Shown piece after piece: positions 30,568 through 39,056 of a DNA stretch of 64,000 bases. The position numbers and the translations under genes are program-made. Source of the stretch: Aminobacterium mobile DSM 12262 (GTDB lineage Bacteria > Synergistota > Synergistia > Synergistales > Aminobacteriaceae). The stretch's first letter is position 1, and every line of letters starts with the position of its first letter. The DNA lies in assembly GCF_000526395.1 (NCBI RefSeq), contig NZ_JAFZ01000001.1:806001-870000 (forward strand), given 5' to 3'. Below the pieces are notes generated by a model. That model did no database searches. It was not told the DNA's origin and worked only from the letters and a program-made list of their open reading frames with translations.

Positions 30568-31329
30568 TCAGTCTTCCTCTTTTTCCTTTTGCCATATGTC
30601 GGAAGAACGTATTGAGGAGAGGGCGTGAAGAATATTGACTTTGATCCACGGAGCTTCTTTCTCAAGCTCCCCAATGAGAGAGCGGGTGCGGCTTCTCTGA
30701 GTATCTAGAGAAAAAGGACAAACTTCTTGAACGACAGGCAGATTGAGTCGCACCGCTTCACTGCGCAACTCTTCCTCACCTACGTAGATGAGGGGCCTGA
30801 TGACCCAGACGTTTGTTCGACTTTGCCAGAAGCGAGGTTGAAAACATTTGAATCGGCCAGTTTGAAATAAGTTCATAAGCACAGTCTCTGCCACATCGTC
30901 AAGATTGTGCCCTAAAGCCAGAACGTTATATCCTTTATCTTGAGCTACGGAACTGATAATTCCTCGTCTAAGGTTTGCACAAAAACTGCAGGGAGATTTT
31001 TCGTCCCTGTTTTTTATTATTTCCGATATAGGGTAGAGAGTGATAAAATGATCTACTTCTAAAGAGTGGCAAAAGTTGGTTAGAGGCTTGGTGTCTAAAT
31101 GTCCCCCGGAAATATCTACTGTGCAAGCGGCGAGGTCGAAATGGCGAGGTGATCGTTTCCTGAACAACGCGAGGGCTGTGAGCAACATGAGACTGTCTTT
31201 TCCTCCAGAGAGTCCCACCATTATTTTATCCCCATCGTTGATCATGGAGTAATCCCCTAGCGCTTTGCCGATTCTTTTCCTGATAGTCGGTTGTATTTTT
31301 AGTTCTTTATCCTTTATTCCTTGAATCAT
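30568..31329 (-). CDS. TtcA-family tRNA 2-thiocytidine synthetase
   Basis: A 253-residue PP-loop ATPase. The ATP pyrophosphatase motif is GLSGGKDSLML near residue 39. The CSFCANLRRG pair plus the later cysteine in QEVCPFS match the TtcA iron-sulfur thiolation site, and ALGHNLDDVAETVLMNL is the family's PP-loop follow-up. TtcA inserts sulfur at C32 of some tRNAs. It reads toward sufB, and the two share a terminator. TilS is excluded by the CxxC and the lack of the lysidine C-terminal domains. Confidence 0.88.
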   Translation of the reverse strand: MIQGIKDKELKIQPTIRKRIGKALGDYSMINDGDKIMVGLSGGKDSLMLLTALALFRKRSPRHFDLAACTVDISGGHLDTKPLTNFCHSLEVDHFITLYPISEIIKNRDEKSPCSFCANLRRGIISSVAQDKGYNVLALGHNLDDVAETVLMNLFQTGRFKCFQPRFWQSRTNVWVIRPLIYVGEEELRSEAVRLNLPVVQEVCPFSLDTQRSRTRSLIGELEKEAPWIKVNILHALSSIRSSDIWQKEKEED

Positions 31330-31406
31330 CTGTAAATTTGTGCCTCTCTTTATAAAATAAGTTATAATTAGGGCTGAAGTCCCAACTGTATGGAAGATAG
31401 AAGTAC

Positions 31407-31450
31407 GGTATAGTTTTGCGAAAACAACTAAACTATACCATAGCTATGGT
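31407..31450 (+). promoter_or_regulatory. Two overlapping palindromes upstream of the response regulator
   Basis: GGTATAGTTT (31407-31416) and AAACTATACC (31430-31439) form a perfect 10-bp inverted repeat with a 13-base centre. Its right end overlaps a perfect 14-bp palindrome ACCATAGCTATGGT (31437-31450). They sit 36 bases before the ATG at 31486 and downstream of a TATAAT at 31363-31368 (weak -35 TTGTGC, 19-bp gap). They could be dimer sites for autoregulation, or a leader hairpin. Confidence 0.55.
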
Positions 31451-31485
31451 GAAATGATTTTAAAAGAGTACGTGGAGGTGGAGCT

Positions 31486-32178
31486 ATGGATCCGATACGC
31501 CTGGTTATCGCGGATGACCATCGACTCTTTCGAGATGGCGTCAAAAAGTTGTTAGAGCTGGAGTCGGATATAGAGGTGATCGGTGAAGCTGGAGATGGGG
31601 AAGAGGCGCTGAAGGTGGTCCGAGACAGGGAGCCAGATGTGCTTCTCTTCGACATTAATATGCCCAAAATCGATGGGATTCAGCTCGTGAGGGAGCTGAA
31701 CAGTTATCCCCATAATATTAAGTACGTGGCTGTGAGCGCTTACGATGATGAAGATAGCCTGTCGGCTCTTTCTTCAGCTGGAGTTTTGGGATTTGTTTTG
31801 AAAGCGTCTGGGCGAGTAGAACTTTTGTCGGCTATCCGATCGGCCAACAGAAACCAGCCTTACGTAGATCCTCGCGTTGCAGGAAAGCTGCTCACTTCTT
31901 TCTCACGGCGTAAAGAGGAGAACGACCAGCTTTATGAACTGACACCCCGAGAAAAAGAGATATTATACTGGCTGTCTCAAGGGTTGAGTAATGCTGAAGT
32001 GGCTTCTAAGATGGTGCTTTCAGAAAAAACAGTGAAGAACCATGTAAGTCACGTTCTTAAGAAACTAGACTTACGGGACCGCACGCAAGCGGCTATTCTT
32101 GCGTGGAGAATTGGGTTTGCCCAGCTGCAACCGGAATCATTACGCCAAATCATTGGTGGCAGTATAGGAGAAAAATAA
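31486..32178 (+). CDS. NarL/LuxR-family response regulator (orphan)
   Basis: A 230-residue two-component regulator. The receiver domain has the acidic pair DD at 10-11, phospho-acceptor D56 in LLFDINMP, the switch serine in AVSAYD and K in FVLKAS. The C-terminal LuxR-type helix-turn-helix reads LTPREKEILYWLSQGLSNAEVASKMVLSEKTVKNHVSHVLKKL. No histidine kinase lies nearby, so its input is unknown. GGAGGTGG precedes ATG 31486. Upstream palindromes suggest that it may bind its own promoter. The convergent neighbour is fliD, which gives no firm link. Confidence 0.93.
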   Translation: MDPIRLVIADDHRLFRDGVKKLLELESDIEVIGEAGDGEEALKVVRDREPDVLLFDINMPKIDGIQLVRELNSYPHNIKYVAVSAYDDEDSLSALSSAGVLGFVLKASGRVELLSAIRSANRNQPYVDPRVAGKLLTSFSRRKEENDQLYELTPREKEILYWLSQGLSNAEVASKMVLSEKTVKNHVSHVLKKLDLRDRTQAAILAWRIGFAQLQPESLRQIIGGSIGEK

Positions 32179-32190
32179 AAAAATTCATAA

Positions 32191-32273
32191 AAAGGAGAGG
32201 CTTTTTGTTCAGCGCCCCAAAAGCTGGACATGGAATCCAGCATGTAGAGGTGCGCTTCATTTGCCTCTCCTTT
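32191..32273. terminator. Large nested-hairpin terminator between response regulator and fliD
   Basis: The outer stem AAAGGAGAGGC (32191-32201) pairs with GCCTCTCCTTT (32263-32273). Inside are AGCGC (32211-32215) with GCGCT (32252-32256), and GCTGGA (32223-32228) with TCCAGC (32236-32241). U-rich runs follow on both strands. It works for convergent genes as a bidirectional terminator, but the three stacked stems are more elaborate than needed. Confidence 0.65.
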
Positions 32274-32300
32274 GTCCTTTTTGCTTTTTATCCTATTCCT

Positions 32301-34340
32301 TTATTTGTTGTTTTGTTGCATCCCAAGCTGAGAAGAGATCCCAGATATCCACGAAAGCTGCTGTTGAAGCTGAGCCAGCCTTTTTTCAGCATCAGTGTAT
32401 TGTTTGTAAATGCGCTTCTGCCTAACGGCGAGCTGTTTATCGAAGTTTGAGATGCGTTTGTCAAGAGAAGAGATCTGATCTTCCCAGAACTTGATTTGGC
32501 TCGGGATTCTTCCCTTAGGTTTCGATGTCCCCCCTACGGCGACTGTGGAGGAGCTGACACATCCTTCCATAGTGGCGTCTAATCGCTTCATGACGGTGGT
32601 CATGAAGGTCTGAACTGCCTCAGGGTCCCTTTTCATGGCTTCCATAAATTTATCTGTATTAAACTCTAACTTACCGCTTTTACCAAAGTTGGCCTTTTCT
32701 GTGGAAATACCTAACTGGGAAAGGCGGGTATAGGGATCGTTCATCCCTAAAACTCCCAACACTCCACTGAGGTCGGAGACGGACGCCTGTTTCCCGCTTC
32801 CGGCAGCGATGACAAGTCGATCCTCGCTCACCCGAGCTGTGGCCAGGGGAGGGGAGTATGGTTCTCCTTCAGAGTTATATCGTAAGTCATGAGCATTATT
32901 GATGCGGTCGGCTACGTCTTGGAGGGTATCCTCCGGCTTCACTGCAATAGCTACGCCGCGGTCTCCCACAGAGAGAGTGAAGGATGTATCGTTGGTGAGA
33001 CCTTCTTCTTTAAGAGTCCCTAAAACAGCCTGACTGCCTGTCCTCTTTGTAAAGGGAATGAGGGCCGGGTTTCCTAAATCGTAGCGCAATTGACTTTTAA
33101 TTTGCCAAAGGGTGGAGTCTCCATGGAGCTTTCCCCATTTGCGCTCAAAATCAGACTTAGGATTTTTAACAAGCTCCTCGGAGAGGCGGATATTAATCCA
33201 GTCCATAATTTCATTATAGGCTTTGACGAACTCTTGAGTTGACGTAACGGCTTTTTCCGCATCAAGAGATATGTCCATGGTCACTTTACCAGGCCCGTTG
33301 ATAGAGAGGGTTACCCCTTCAAGAACGTCATTCACAGTATTGCTCGAACGGGTAATCTTCATCCCATCCACTATGAATTCGGCATCCTGAGCGGCAATAT
33401 AGTGGTCGACATCATTGGCATTAAGTCCAAGTACATTCAAAACCTGGGCGCTATCTCCCTGATCAAGTGTGTAGACGTTAGCGTTAACTGTATACGATAC
33501 CTTGTATTTTGACCCTTCTGCCGGTTTATTCCCGCCATCAATCCACGTTATTTTGTTACTTCCTTGCTCCACTGTGAAATCTGTACCTTCCACATAGGTC
33601 GTTTCACCTTGAGCCACAACAAGCTTGCCGTTGGCAGGGGCCTGTTTATCGAAAGAAAAATCCAGAAGGTCGGGGTCCCCGTCAGCCCCTCGTGTGATTG
33701 TGGATGAAAAAGTTTTCTCACCCAACCCCGTTTCGGGGCTCTCCAGGATAATCCTGTTATCTACAATACGAGCCGTTATCCCCAAAGCTTCTCCTTTGGG
33801 CTGTCCATCTGCATCTAGTGTTATATCTGTAGCCTTGTTAATTTTATCCACTACTTTTTGGAGGGAATCCGAGGATGAGACATCTATTTGGGCTCGTTTC
33901 CCTCCAATAGAAATATAAAAGGTCTCGTCTGCTGTAAGTCCGGCATCAGCCATGGTCCCTTTAATTTGAGAGCTGAATCGAGTCTCCCGCGTCGCTTTTT
34001 GTAATATTTCGATCTCGTGGCGACTGATAGCTGCTTTAGACGAAACCTCTGCCGTAACAATTGCGTTACTGTTGGCCCCTCCGCTTAGAACAATAAATTC
34101 AGCCTGTTTGCTGCTGTAAGTGCTCTCAAGTTTTAGGGGGGATAACGCCGTACTTGCTTGTTTAATAGAGGCGGAGAGCTCTTTGTAGAGCCCAATTTTG
34201 AGTTCCAGTGTATCTTTTTGCTGGAGCCACACCTCTCCGGGCTTCTTCGCCTTTTCCATAACTTTATCGAGCATTGCTCCCCAATCTATACCTGTAGCAA
34301 CTCCAGGCATTGTAAAGAGTGGATCGTTCGAACTAGCCAT
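32301..34340 (-). CDS. fliD: Flagellar filament cap protein FliD (HAP2)
   Basis: A 679-residue flagellar cap protein that folds exported flagellin at the filament tip. The N-terminus reads PGVATGIDWGAMLDKVMEKAKKP, the FliD variant of the (V)xGLxSGxDxxxxVxxLM motif. The core has repeated beta-rich flagellin-hook-like segments (FYISIGGKRAQIDVSSSDSL at about residue 140 and FTLSVGDRGVAIAVKPEDTL near 450), and the C-terminus is a coiled coil (DQISSLDKRISNFDKQLAVRQKRIYKQY). It has no signal peptide because it uses the flagellar type III route. GGAGG precedes ATG 34340. It stands alone, with no fliS or fliC beside it. Confidence 0.93.
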   Translation of the reverse strand: MASSNDPLFTMPGVATGIDWGAMLDKVMEKAKKPGEVWLQQKDTLELKIGLYKELSASIKQASTALSPLKLESTYSSKQAEFIVLSGGANSNAIVTAEVSSKAAISRHEIEILQKATRETRFSSQIKGTMADAGLTADETFYISIGGKRAQIDVSSSDSLQKVVDKINKATDITLDADGQPKGEALGITARIVDNRIILESPETGLGEKTFSSTITRGADGDPDLLDFSFDKQAPANGKLVVAQGETTYVEGTDFTVEQGSNKITWIDGGNKPAEGSKYKVSYTVNANVYTLDQGDSAQVLNVLGLNANDVDHYIAAQDAEFIVDGMKITRSSNTVNDVLEGVTLSINGPGKVTMDISLDAEKAVTSTQEFVKAYNEIMDWINIRLSEELVKNPKSDFERKWGKLHGDSTLWQIKSQLRYDLGNPALIPFTKRTGSQAVLGTLKEEGLTNDTSFTLSVGDRGVAIAVKPEDTLQDVADRINNAHDLRYNSEGEPYSPPLATARVSEDRLVIAAGSGKQASVSDLSGVLGVLGMNDPYTRLSQLGISTEKANFGKSGKLEFNTDKFMEAMKRDPEAVQTFMTTVMKRLDATMEGCVSSSTVAVGGTSKPKGRIPSQIKFWEDQISSLDKRISNFDKQLAVRQKRIYKQYTDAEKRLAQLQQQLSWISGISSQLGMQQNNK

Positions 34341-34491
34341 AGCGTATCCTCCTTACTCTGTATGATCCTTTATATTAATTATCGGACAAAGAGGTGAATG
34401 TCTTGATAGAATTTTTGCACCACATATTCGGGGTTTCTCCTCTCATCGTGGTAGAATAACGTTTTAAGAAGGTTTTGAAGGGGCTGGTCCC

Positions 34492-35067
34492 ATGATTGGA
34501 GTTATACAAAAAGAGCTGCAAGAGGCTATATGCGTTAAAAAGGCGGCATTGGCTCTATCCGAAAAGGTTGAAAAAGCAGCTAATATCCTCATACAATCTC
34601 TCTCCCATGGTGGAACAATATTTCTTTGTGGCAACGGAGGATCTGCTGCTGACGCTCAACATTTAGCGGCAGAGCTGGTTGGCCGTTTTGAGAGGAACCG
34701 CAGGGCTTTGCCAGCTATGGCTTTGACGGTAGATACAAGCATTATGACGGCAGTTGCCAACGACTTTGGGTACGAGGAGATTTTTGTGAGGCAACTTGAA
34801 GGCTTGGCTGAGCCGGGAGATGTGTTAGTGGGCATCTCTACCAGCGGCCGAAGTTCCAATGTGGTAAGAGCCATGAAGTGGGGGCGTGAAAATAACCTCG
34901 AAACTATTGGAATGACTGGCGAGAAGGGTGGAGACATGGTGCCTTTTTCCTCTGTCCTGTTAGCGGCTCCTTCCCCACACACTCCCCGCATTCAGGAACT
35001 CCATATCACATGGGGACATATTCTATGCAAATTAGTAGAGGAGGCTTTATTCCCTCATGAACCATGA
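34492..35067 (+). CDS. gmhA: Phosphoheptose isomerase
   Basis: A 191-residue SIS-domain enzyme that converts sedoheptulose-7-phosphate to D-glycero-D-manno-heptose-7-phosphate, the entry step to heptose for lipopolysaccharide or S-layer glycans. Signature segments are FLCGNGGSAADAQHLAAELVGRF, ALTVDTSIMTAVANDFGYE, GISTSGRSSNVVRA and the HITWGHILCKLVE helix. A GAAGGGG site precedes ATG 34492. Its 3' end overlaps the nucleotidyltransferase gene by 11 bases. It starts an eight-gene plus-strand run. Confidence 0.95.
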   Translation: MIGVIQKELQEAICVKKAALALSEKVEKAANILIQSLSHGGTIFLCGNGGSAADAQHLAAELVGRFERNRRALPAMALTVDTSIMTAVANDFGYEEIFVRQLEGLAEPGDVLVGISTSGRSSNVVRAMKWGRENNLETIGMTGEKGGDMVPFSSVLLAAPSPHTPRIQELHITWGHILCKLVEEALFPHEP

Positions 35068-35791
35068 ATTGGCTGTAATTCTGGCAGGAGGTCTCGGCAC
35101 TCGTCTGCGATCTGTTGTTTCGGACTGCCCAAAGGCCCTTGCTCCTATTCAGGGTAAACCTTTTCTTCATTGGTTGCTTTCTTTCCTTTCGCGCAGAGGG
35201 ATTGGTGAATGTCTTTTGCTTTTAGGCTATAAAGCCGAGCAAATTATGGAATACTGTGGAGATGGAAGGGCCTGGGGGCTCTCTATAAATTACAGCCTCG
35301 AGCCAGCACCTCTGGATAAAGGGGGGGCTTTGCGTTTCGCTCTTCCGCAGATACACCACGATGATTTCCTTTTCCTGAACGGAGATACAATTCTGGATGT
35401 GGATATTCCGTCTATGTTCTCTACAAGCCGAGAACGTGGGTCTCATGTGCTTATAGGGCTTAGAAAAGGGCCGTCTATAGAGAGGATGGATCCAGTGGAG
35501 ATCGATGGGGCGGGGAAAGTATTGCGCTTTGGGGATGTTACTATTCCTGCCGATGAAAGAGGAGAATGGTTTGTGAACGGTGGAGTATATGTAGTCAAGA
35601 AACACGTGGTAGAATCTCTTCCAGAAGGGCGTCTTTCTTGGGAGAAACAGGTTTTGCCGACGCTCTTGCGAAAAAAGCAGCCAGTTCATTCTCTCCAGTC
35701 CAGAGGATATTTTATCGACATTGGAGTTCCAGAAGATTATCAGAGAGCACAAGAAGAAATTCCTCGTTTTGTAGCCTCTCTGAAGGCTTAA
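35057..35791 (+). CDS. Heptose-1-phosphate nucleotidyltransferase-like (HddC type)
   Basis: A 244-residue sugar-nucleotide transferase. The catalytic N-terminal motif AVILAGGLGTRLRSVVSDCPKAL is complete, with the metal-binding FLNGDTILDV near residue 114. Family members use GTP, CTP, UTP or ATP; in context with gmhA and gmhB the likely role is activation of heptose-1-phosphate to a GDP- or ADP-heptose. The substrate is inferred from neighbours alone. An anomeric kinase (HddA or HldE) is not in the window. It is followed after 14 bases by an SDR epimerase. Confidence 0.85.
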   Translation: MNHELAVILAGGLGTRLRSVVSDCPKALAPIQGKPFLHWLLSFLSRRGIGECLLLLGYKAEQIMEYCGDGRAWGLSINYSLEPAPLDKGGALRFALPQIHHDDFLFLNGDTILDVDIPSMFSTSRERGSHVLIGLRKGPSIERMDPVEIDGAGKVLRFGDVTIPADERGEWFVNGGVYVVKKHVVESLPEGRLSWEKQVLPTLLRKKQPVHSLQSRGYFIDIGVPEDYQRAQEEIPRFVASLKA

Positions 35792-35805
35792 AGAAGGTGT
35801 TGTGA

Positions 35806-36771
35806 ATGTCTACAAAAATTTTTATTACGGGAATTGGCGGTTTTATAGGAAGCCATCTTTCGGAATTTCTGGCACGTCAGGGCTTCGAGGTCTGGGGCTC
35901 TTATTTTCGCCCCACCAACGATATGAGCGTCCCTCGCCAGCATGCGAAAGGTCTTTTCAATATTGATCTCCGGCAACGGGATCATCTGGAAGAAGCCTTG
36001 AATATTGTTCGTCCGCACGTAATTTACCATTTGGCGGCTCAGAGCTATCCCATGGCTTCCTACAAACAACCTGAATATACAGTAGAGTCTAATATAATAG
36101 GAACTCTCAATCTCTTCGAAACAATGCTCAAGCTCGATCTTCATGAGGCGAGGGTTCTGCTCGCTTCTTCCACGGCTGCTTACGGCTTCATTGATCCATC
36201 TGAGGCGCCAGTTACGGAGGATCAGCCGTTCCGCCCAGCTCATGTGTATGGTATGTCTAAGGCTGGTCAAGATTTGTTAGGGTATACCTACTTTAAGACT
36301 CATGGCCTTGACATTATCCGGATGCGGATCGGGAATTGCGTTGGAAGGCGACGGAGGGGAGAGGTCGTTTCCGATTTTACCATGCGCCGAGCCCAGATAG
36401 ATTTGGACCTTATTCCTCCGAAGTTCAGAGTGGGGAATCTTTATACGAAGCGGGCTTTCCTTGATGTGCGAGACGCGGTAGAAGGCTTTCTGGCCTTGCA
36501 GAAAAAAGGGAAAAGCGGAGAAGCGTATAATATTTCTGGCGCTGAAGCCGTTTCTATGCAGCACCTCCTTGACGTGGTGTTACAGGGTTGTGAGAAAAAT
36601 GTCCACGTTGTGGAAGACCCAGAACTGGTTCGAGCTGTTGACGAGCTTATTTATTGGAATGACCTTTCCAAAATAAAGAAAGATACAGGCTGGTTTCCTT
36701 GCCGGAAGCTCGAAGAAACAGTTGTGGATATGATCGATTGGTGGAAAGGCGTTTTACCTTGCGGGCGTTAG
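35806..36771 (+). CDS. Extended SDR nucleotide-sugar epimerase/dehydratase
   Basis: A 321-residue NAD(P)-dependent enzyme. The Rossmann motif is TGIGGFIGSHLSEFL, with catalytic S/T in ASSTAAYG and YGMSK. HLAAQSYPMASYKQPEYTVESNIIGTLNL resembles GDP-mannose 4,6-dehydratases. Given the heptose genes around it, a GDP-heptose 4,6-dehydratase or C-epimerase making a deoxy- or altered heptose for a surface glycan is a reasonable idea. The sequence alone does not prove it. Confidence 0.85.
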   Translation: MSTKIFITGIGGFIGSHLSEFLARQGFEVWGSYFRPTNDMSVPRQHAKGLFNIDLRQRDHLEEALNIVRPHVIYHLAAQSYPMASYKQPEYTVESNIIGTLNLFETMLKLDLHEARVLLASSTAAYGFIDPSEAPVTEDQPFRPAHVYGMSKAGQDLLGYTYFKTHGLDIIRMRIGNCVGRRRRGEVVSDFTMRRAQIDLDLIPPKFRVGNLYTKRAFLDVRDAVEGFLALQKKGKSGEAYNISGAEAVSMQHLLDVVLQGCEKNVHVVEDPELVRAVDELIYWNDLSKIKKDTGWFPCRKLEETVVDMIDWWKGVLPCGR

Positions 36772-36787
36772 AGGGAGGAAACAAATA

Positions 36788-37381
36788 TTGATAATAACCA
36801 TTGACGGAAAAGAACTAGAGCTGAATTTAGATGATAAAGAGCTCCTATTGAAAGAGGTACAGCAACGGCTTCTGGACAAGGGGCGGATTCTTCACTCTAT
36901 TAAAGTGGACGGAGAAGAGGTTGAAGAGGACGTTTTTCTTTCCTGTCAAGGGGTGGAGACAGTTGATTTTTTAAGTACCTCCATTCGCCAATGTGTATTG
37001 GAATCTCTGGAGAGTGCAGAATCTTATTTCCCTGCCCTGTTGAATGGCATGGAACGCATCGTGGAGTTTCTCGAGGGAGAAGAAACGGATAAGGCGTTAA
37101 AGAGCCTCCAGCAGGGGATAGAGGGAATTGGGTGGTTGCTGCATACTATGCGGAACTCTCAATTCTTGCTCGGCGCTGAGGATAAAGATCTTGGAGATGG
37201 AAAGCTTAAAGAGACCTGGGCACACCTTGAGGGGGCGTTGAAAAAGGCATCTCTAGCTTTGGAGAAGGCGCAGATGCTGGAACTAGCATATATTATCCGG
37301 AATGAAGTTATACCTCTTCTTGACGGACTGTCACCGTACATAGAGGGACTTCTTTCCTTAGCTCGCAGTGCCATACAATAA
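36788..37381 (+). CDS. Unknown protein inside the heptose cluster
   Basis: I do not recognise this 197-residue protein. It begins at TTG 36788 with GGGAGGA about eight bases upstream. Residues 1-55 look like a small beta-rich domain (IITIDGKELELNLDDKEL, then HSIKVDGEEVEEDVF). Residues 60-197 are long amphipathic helices, acidic and cysteine-poor, without signal or membrane segment. It sits between the SDR gene and gmhB with short spacing, so it is part of the operon. It may be a structural or regulatory accessory of glycan synthesis, or a bystander. Confidence 0.7.
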   Translation: MIITIDGKELELNLDDKELLLKEVQQRLLDKGRILHSIKVDGEEVEEDVFLSCQGVETVDFLSTSIRQCVLESLESAESYFPALLNGMERIVEFLEGEETDKALKSLQQGIEGIGWLLHTMRNSQFLLGAEDKDLGDGKLKETWAHLEGALKKASLALEKAQMLELAYIIRNEVIPLLDGLSPYIEGLLSLARSAIQ

Positions 37382-37385
37382 TCTT

Positions 37386-37952
37386 ATGAAGCCGGCGGTT
37401 TTTCTGGACAGGGATGGCACTTTAATAGAGCATGTTCCGTATCTGTCTGAAATGAGTCAAATTAAGCTTGTGCCTCATGCTGTTGATGCTTTAAAAATTT
37501 TAAGAGATATAGGTTTTAGCATTGTAGTTATTTCTAATCAGAGCGGCGTTGCCAGAGGATATTTTGATGAACCCTTCGTTCAGGCTTGTCATAAAGAAAT
37601 TGAACGTATGCTTGAGGATGAAGGTGCCTCCATTGATGGATATTATTATTGCCCCCACCATCCCCTTTTTGGGACTCCTCCGTATAAGAAACAGTGTCTT
37701 TGTCGGAAGCCGTCCCCTGGCCTGGTTATGCAGGCGGTGAGGGACTTGGCATTGAACCTTTCCTTGAGTTGGGTTGTGGGAGATAACGAACCGGATCTGC
37801 TTTTATCTCAAAATGTAGGATGTCCTTTCATATTGGTTCGAACTGGATATGGCAGAACGATGGAAGAGAAGAGTAACGGAGACCTGCCAACAGGAACAGT
37901 CGTGGATGGACTGTACGAGGCTGCCCTCTATATACAGTATCTCTGCGAGTGA
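37386..37952 (+). CDS. gmhB: D,D-heptose 1,7-bisphosphate phosphatase
   Basis: A 188-residue HAD phosphatase. DxD motif FLDRDGTL near residue 6, motif II VISNQSG, the zinc loop CPHHP...CLCRKPSPG and motif IV VGDNEPDLLLS match GmhB, which removes the C7 phosphate of heptose-1,7-bisphosphate. An earlier in-frame ATG at 37368 overlaps the preceding gene. ATG 37386 gives the usual MKPAVFLDRDG start, though neither has a good ribosome site. It shares the cluster with gmhA. Members of the family can also act on histidinol phosphate. Confidence 0.9.
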   Translation: MKPAVFLDRDGTLIEHVPYLSEMSQIKLVPHAVDALKILRDIGFSIVVISNQSGVARGYFDEPFVQACHKEIERMLEDEGASIDGYYYCPHHPLFGTPPYKKQCLCRKPSPGLVMQAVRDLALNLSLSWVVGDNEPDLLLSQNVGCPFILVRTGYGRTMEEKSNGDLPTGTVVDGLYEAALYIQYLCE

Positions 37953-38000
37953 GATTCAAAGAGGGGTATGAAAAAGGACCCCATGAGAGGTGTGTAACTT

Positions 38001-39056
38001 TTGACATTACGAAAAGGACTTGTCATCTTTTTAACATTGACTTTCGGCGTGAGCGCTATAGTCCTTCTTTCAAGTGTGGACGAGGAGACAGTTAAAATGC
38101 TCCTTTCCGCAAAGAAAATAGCGCTGCTTATGGCTCTCGCCCTCGTATTTTGCGCATGGTGTTTTGATGCGTTACGGTTTTGTGCTATCGCCAGAGCTGC
38201 GTCTGAAAAAGTGACTTTTCGCCTTGGGGTTATACTTACATGGCTTCACTACTTCGGCTGTGCAGTCACGCCAATGCAGAGCGGGGGCGGCCCCTTTCAG
38301 GTTTTTGTGCTTTACAAACATAAGATGCCTATTGGCAAAGGAGTCGCAATTACCCTTACCCGCACTCTATTAACCCTTTTGTTGCTTGGAATTGTGGTGC
38401 CCATCTCCCTCATTCTTGTCCCTGATTTTTTGGGAGAGGGTCTTTTTTTAAAGAGCATATTTACCTATGTGGCTATTTTTGTAACAGTATCTTGGCTCTT
38501 GGTAGTTCTCAGCTTGACTCGCCCAAAACTTATGAAAAAGTGGGGGCAAATACTGACTCTTTGGCTGAAAAAAATTGGTCTGGTTAGACCTCGAAAAGTG
38601 CTTTGCATTGTTCGTCGAGTGAATCACGAGATCGATAATTACAACGAGAATTTTAGGCTGTTCTTCTCGTCGGGCCTTCCTTACTTTCTTCAAGCCATAT
38701 TTTTCTCGGCGCTGCACCTGGTCTGCCTTTTCTCTGTCCTCCCCTGTCTCATTTGGGCTGTAGGCCTGCCGGTAAATTATCTCCAGGCCTTTATGACTCA
38801 GGCCGTGTTCATGTTCGTCCTTTACTTTATCCCGACTCCGGGAGCGAGCGGTGTAGCCGAAGGTGGAGGAGCGGCTCTTTTTGGATTGTTGGTTCCATGG
38901 AATATTGCAGGCATTATGGCAATTCTATGGCGTTTTTTTACAGAATACCTGGCTATAGGGATGGGTACTATTGTGGCTATCCGATTGCTAGGTTGGGGCA
39001 CGAGCGAGCAAATATTTAAAGAAGAAAGCGAGAAGTGTTCTCATCATGACGCATAA
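38001..39056 (+). CDS. Lysylphosphatidylglycerol synthase-TM / YbhN-family membrane protein
   Basis: A 351-residue polytopic inner-membrane protein with about eight hydrophobic helices. Features of the LPG_synthase_TM family are RAASEKVTFRLGV, TPMQSGGGPFQVFVLY and IPTPGASGVAEGGGAALF. Such proteins occur beside glycan or lipid genes and are proposed flippases. There is no aminoacyl-transferase domain, so it is not MprF itself. The start is TTG 38001 with GAGAGG upstream. It overlaps the methyltransferase gene by 11 bases, suggesting a lipid- or glycolipid-related pair. Confidence 0.82.
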   Translation: MTLRKGLVIFLTLTFGVSAIVLLSSVDEETVKMLLSAKKIALLMALALVFCAWCFDALRFCAIARAASEKVTFRLGVILTWLHYFGCAVTPMQSGGGPFQVFVLYKHKMPIGKGVAITLTRTLLTLLLLGIVVPISLILVPDFLGEGLFLKSIFTYVAIFVTVSWLLVVLSLTRPKLMKKWGQILTLWLKKIGLVRPRKVLCIVRRVNHEIDNYNENFRLFFSSGLPYFLQAIFFSALHLVCLFSVLPCLIWAVGLPVNYLQAFMTQAVFMFVLYFIPTPGASGVAEGGGAALFGLLVPWNIAGIMAILWRFFTEYLAIGMGTIVAIRLLGWGTSEQIFKEESEKCSHHDA

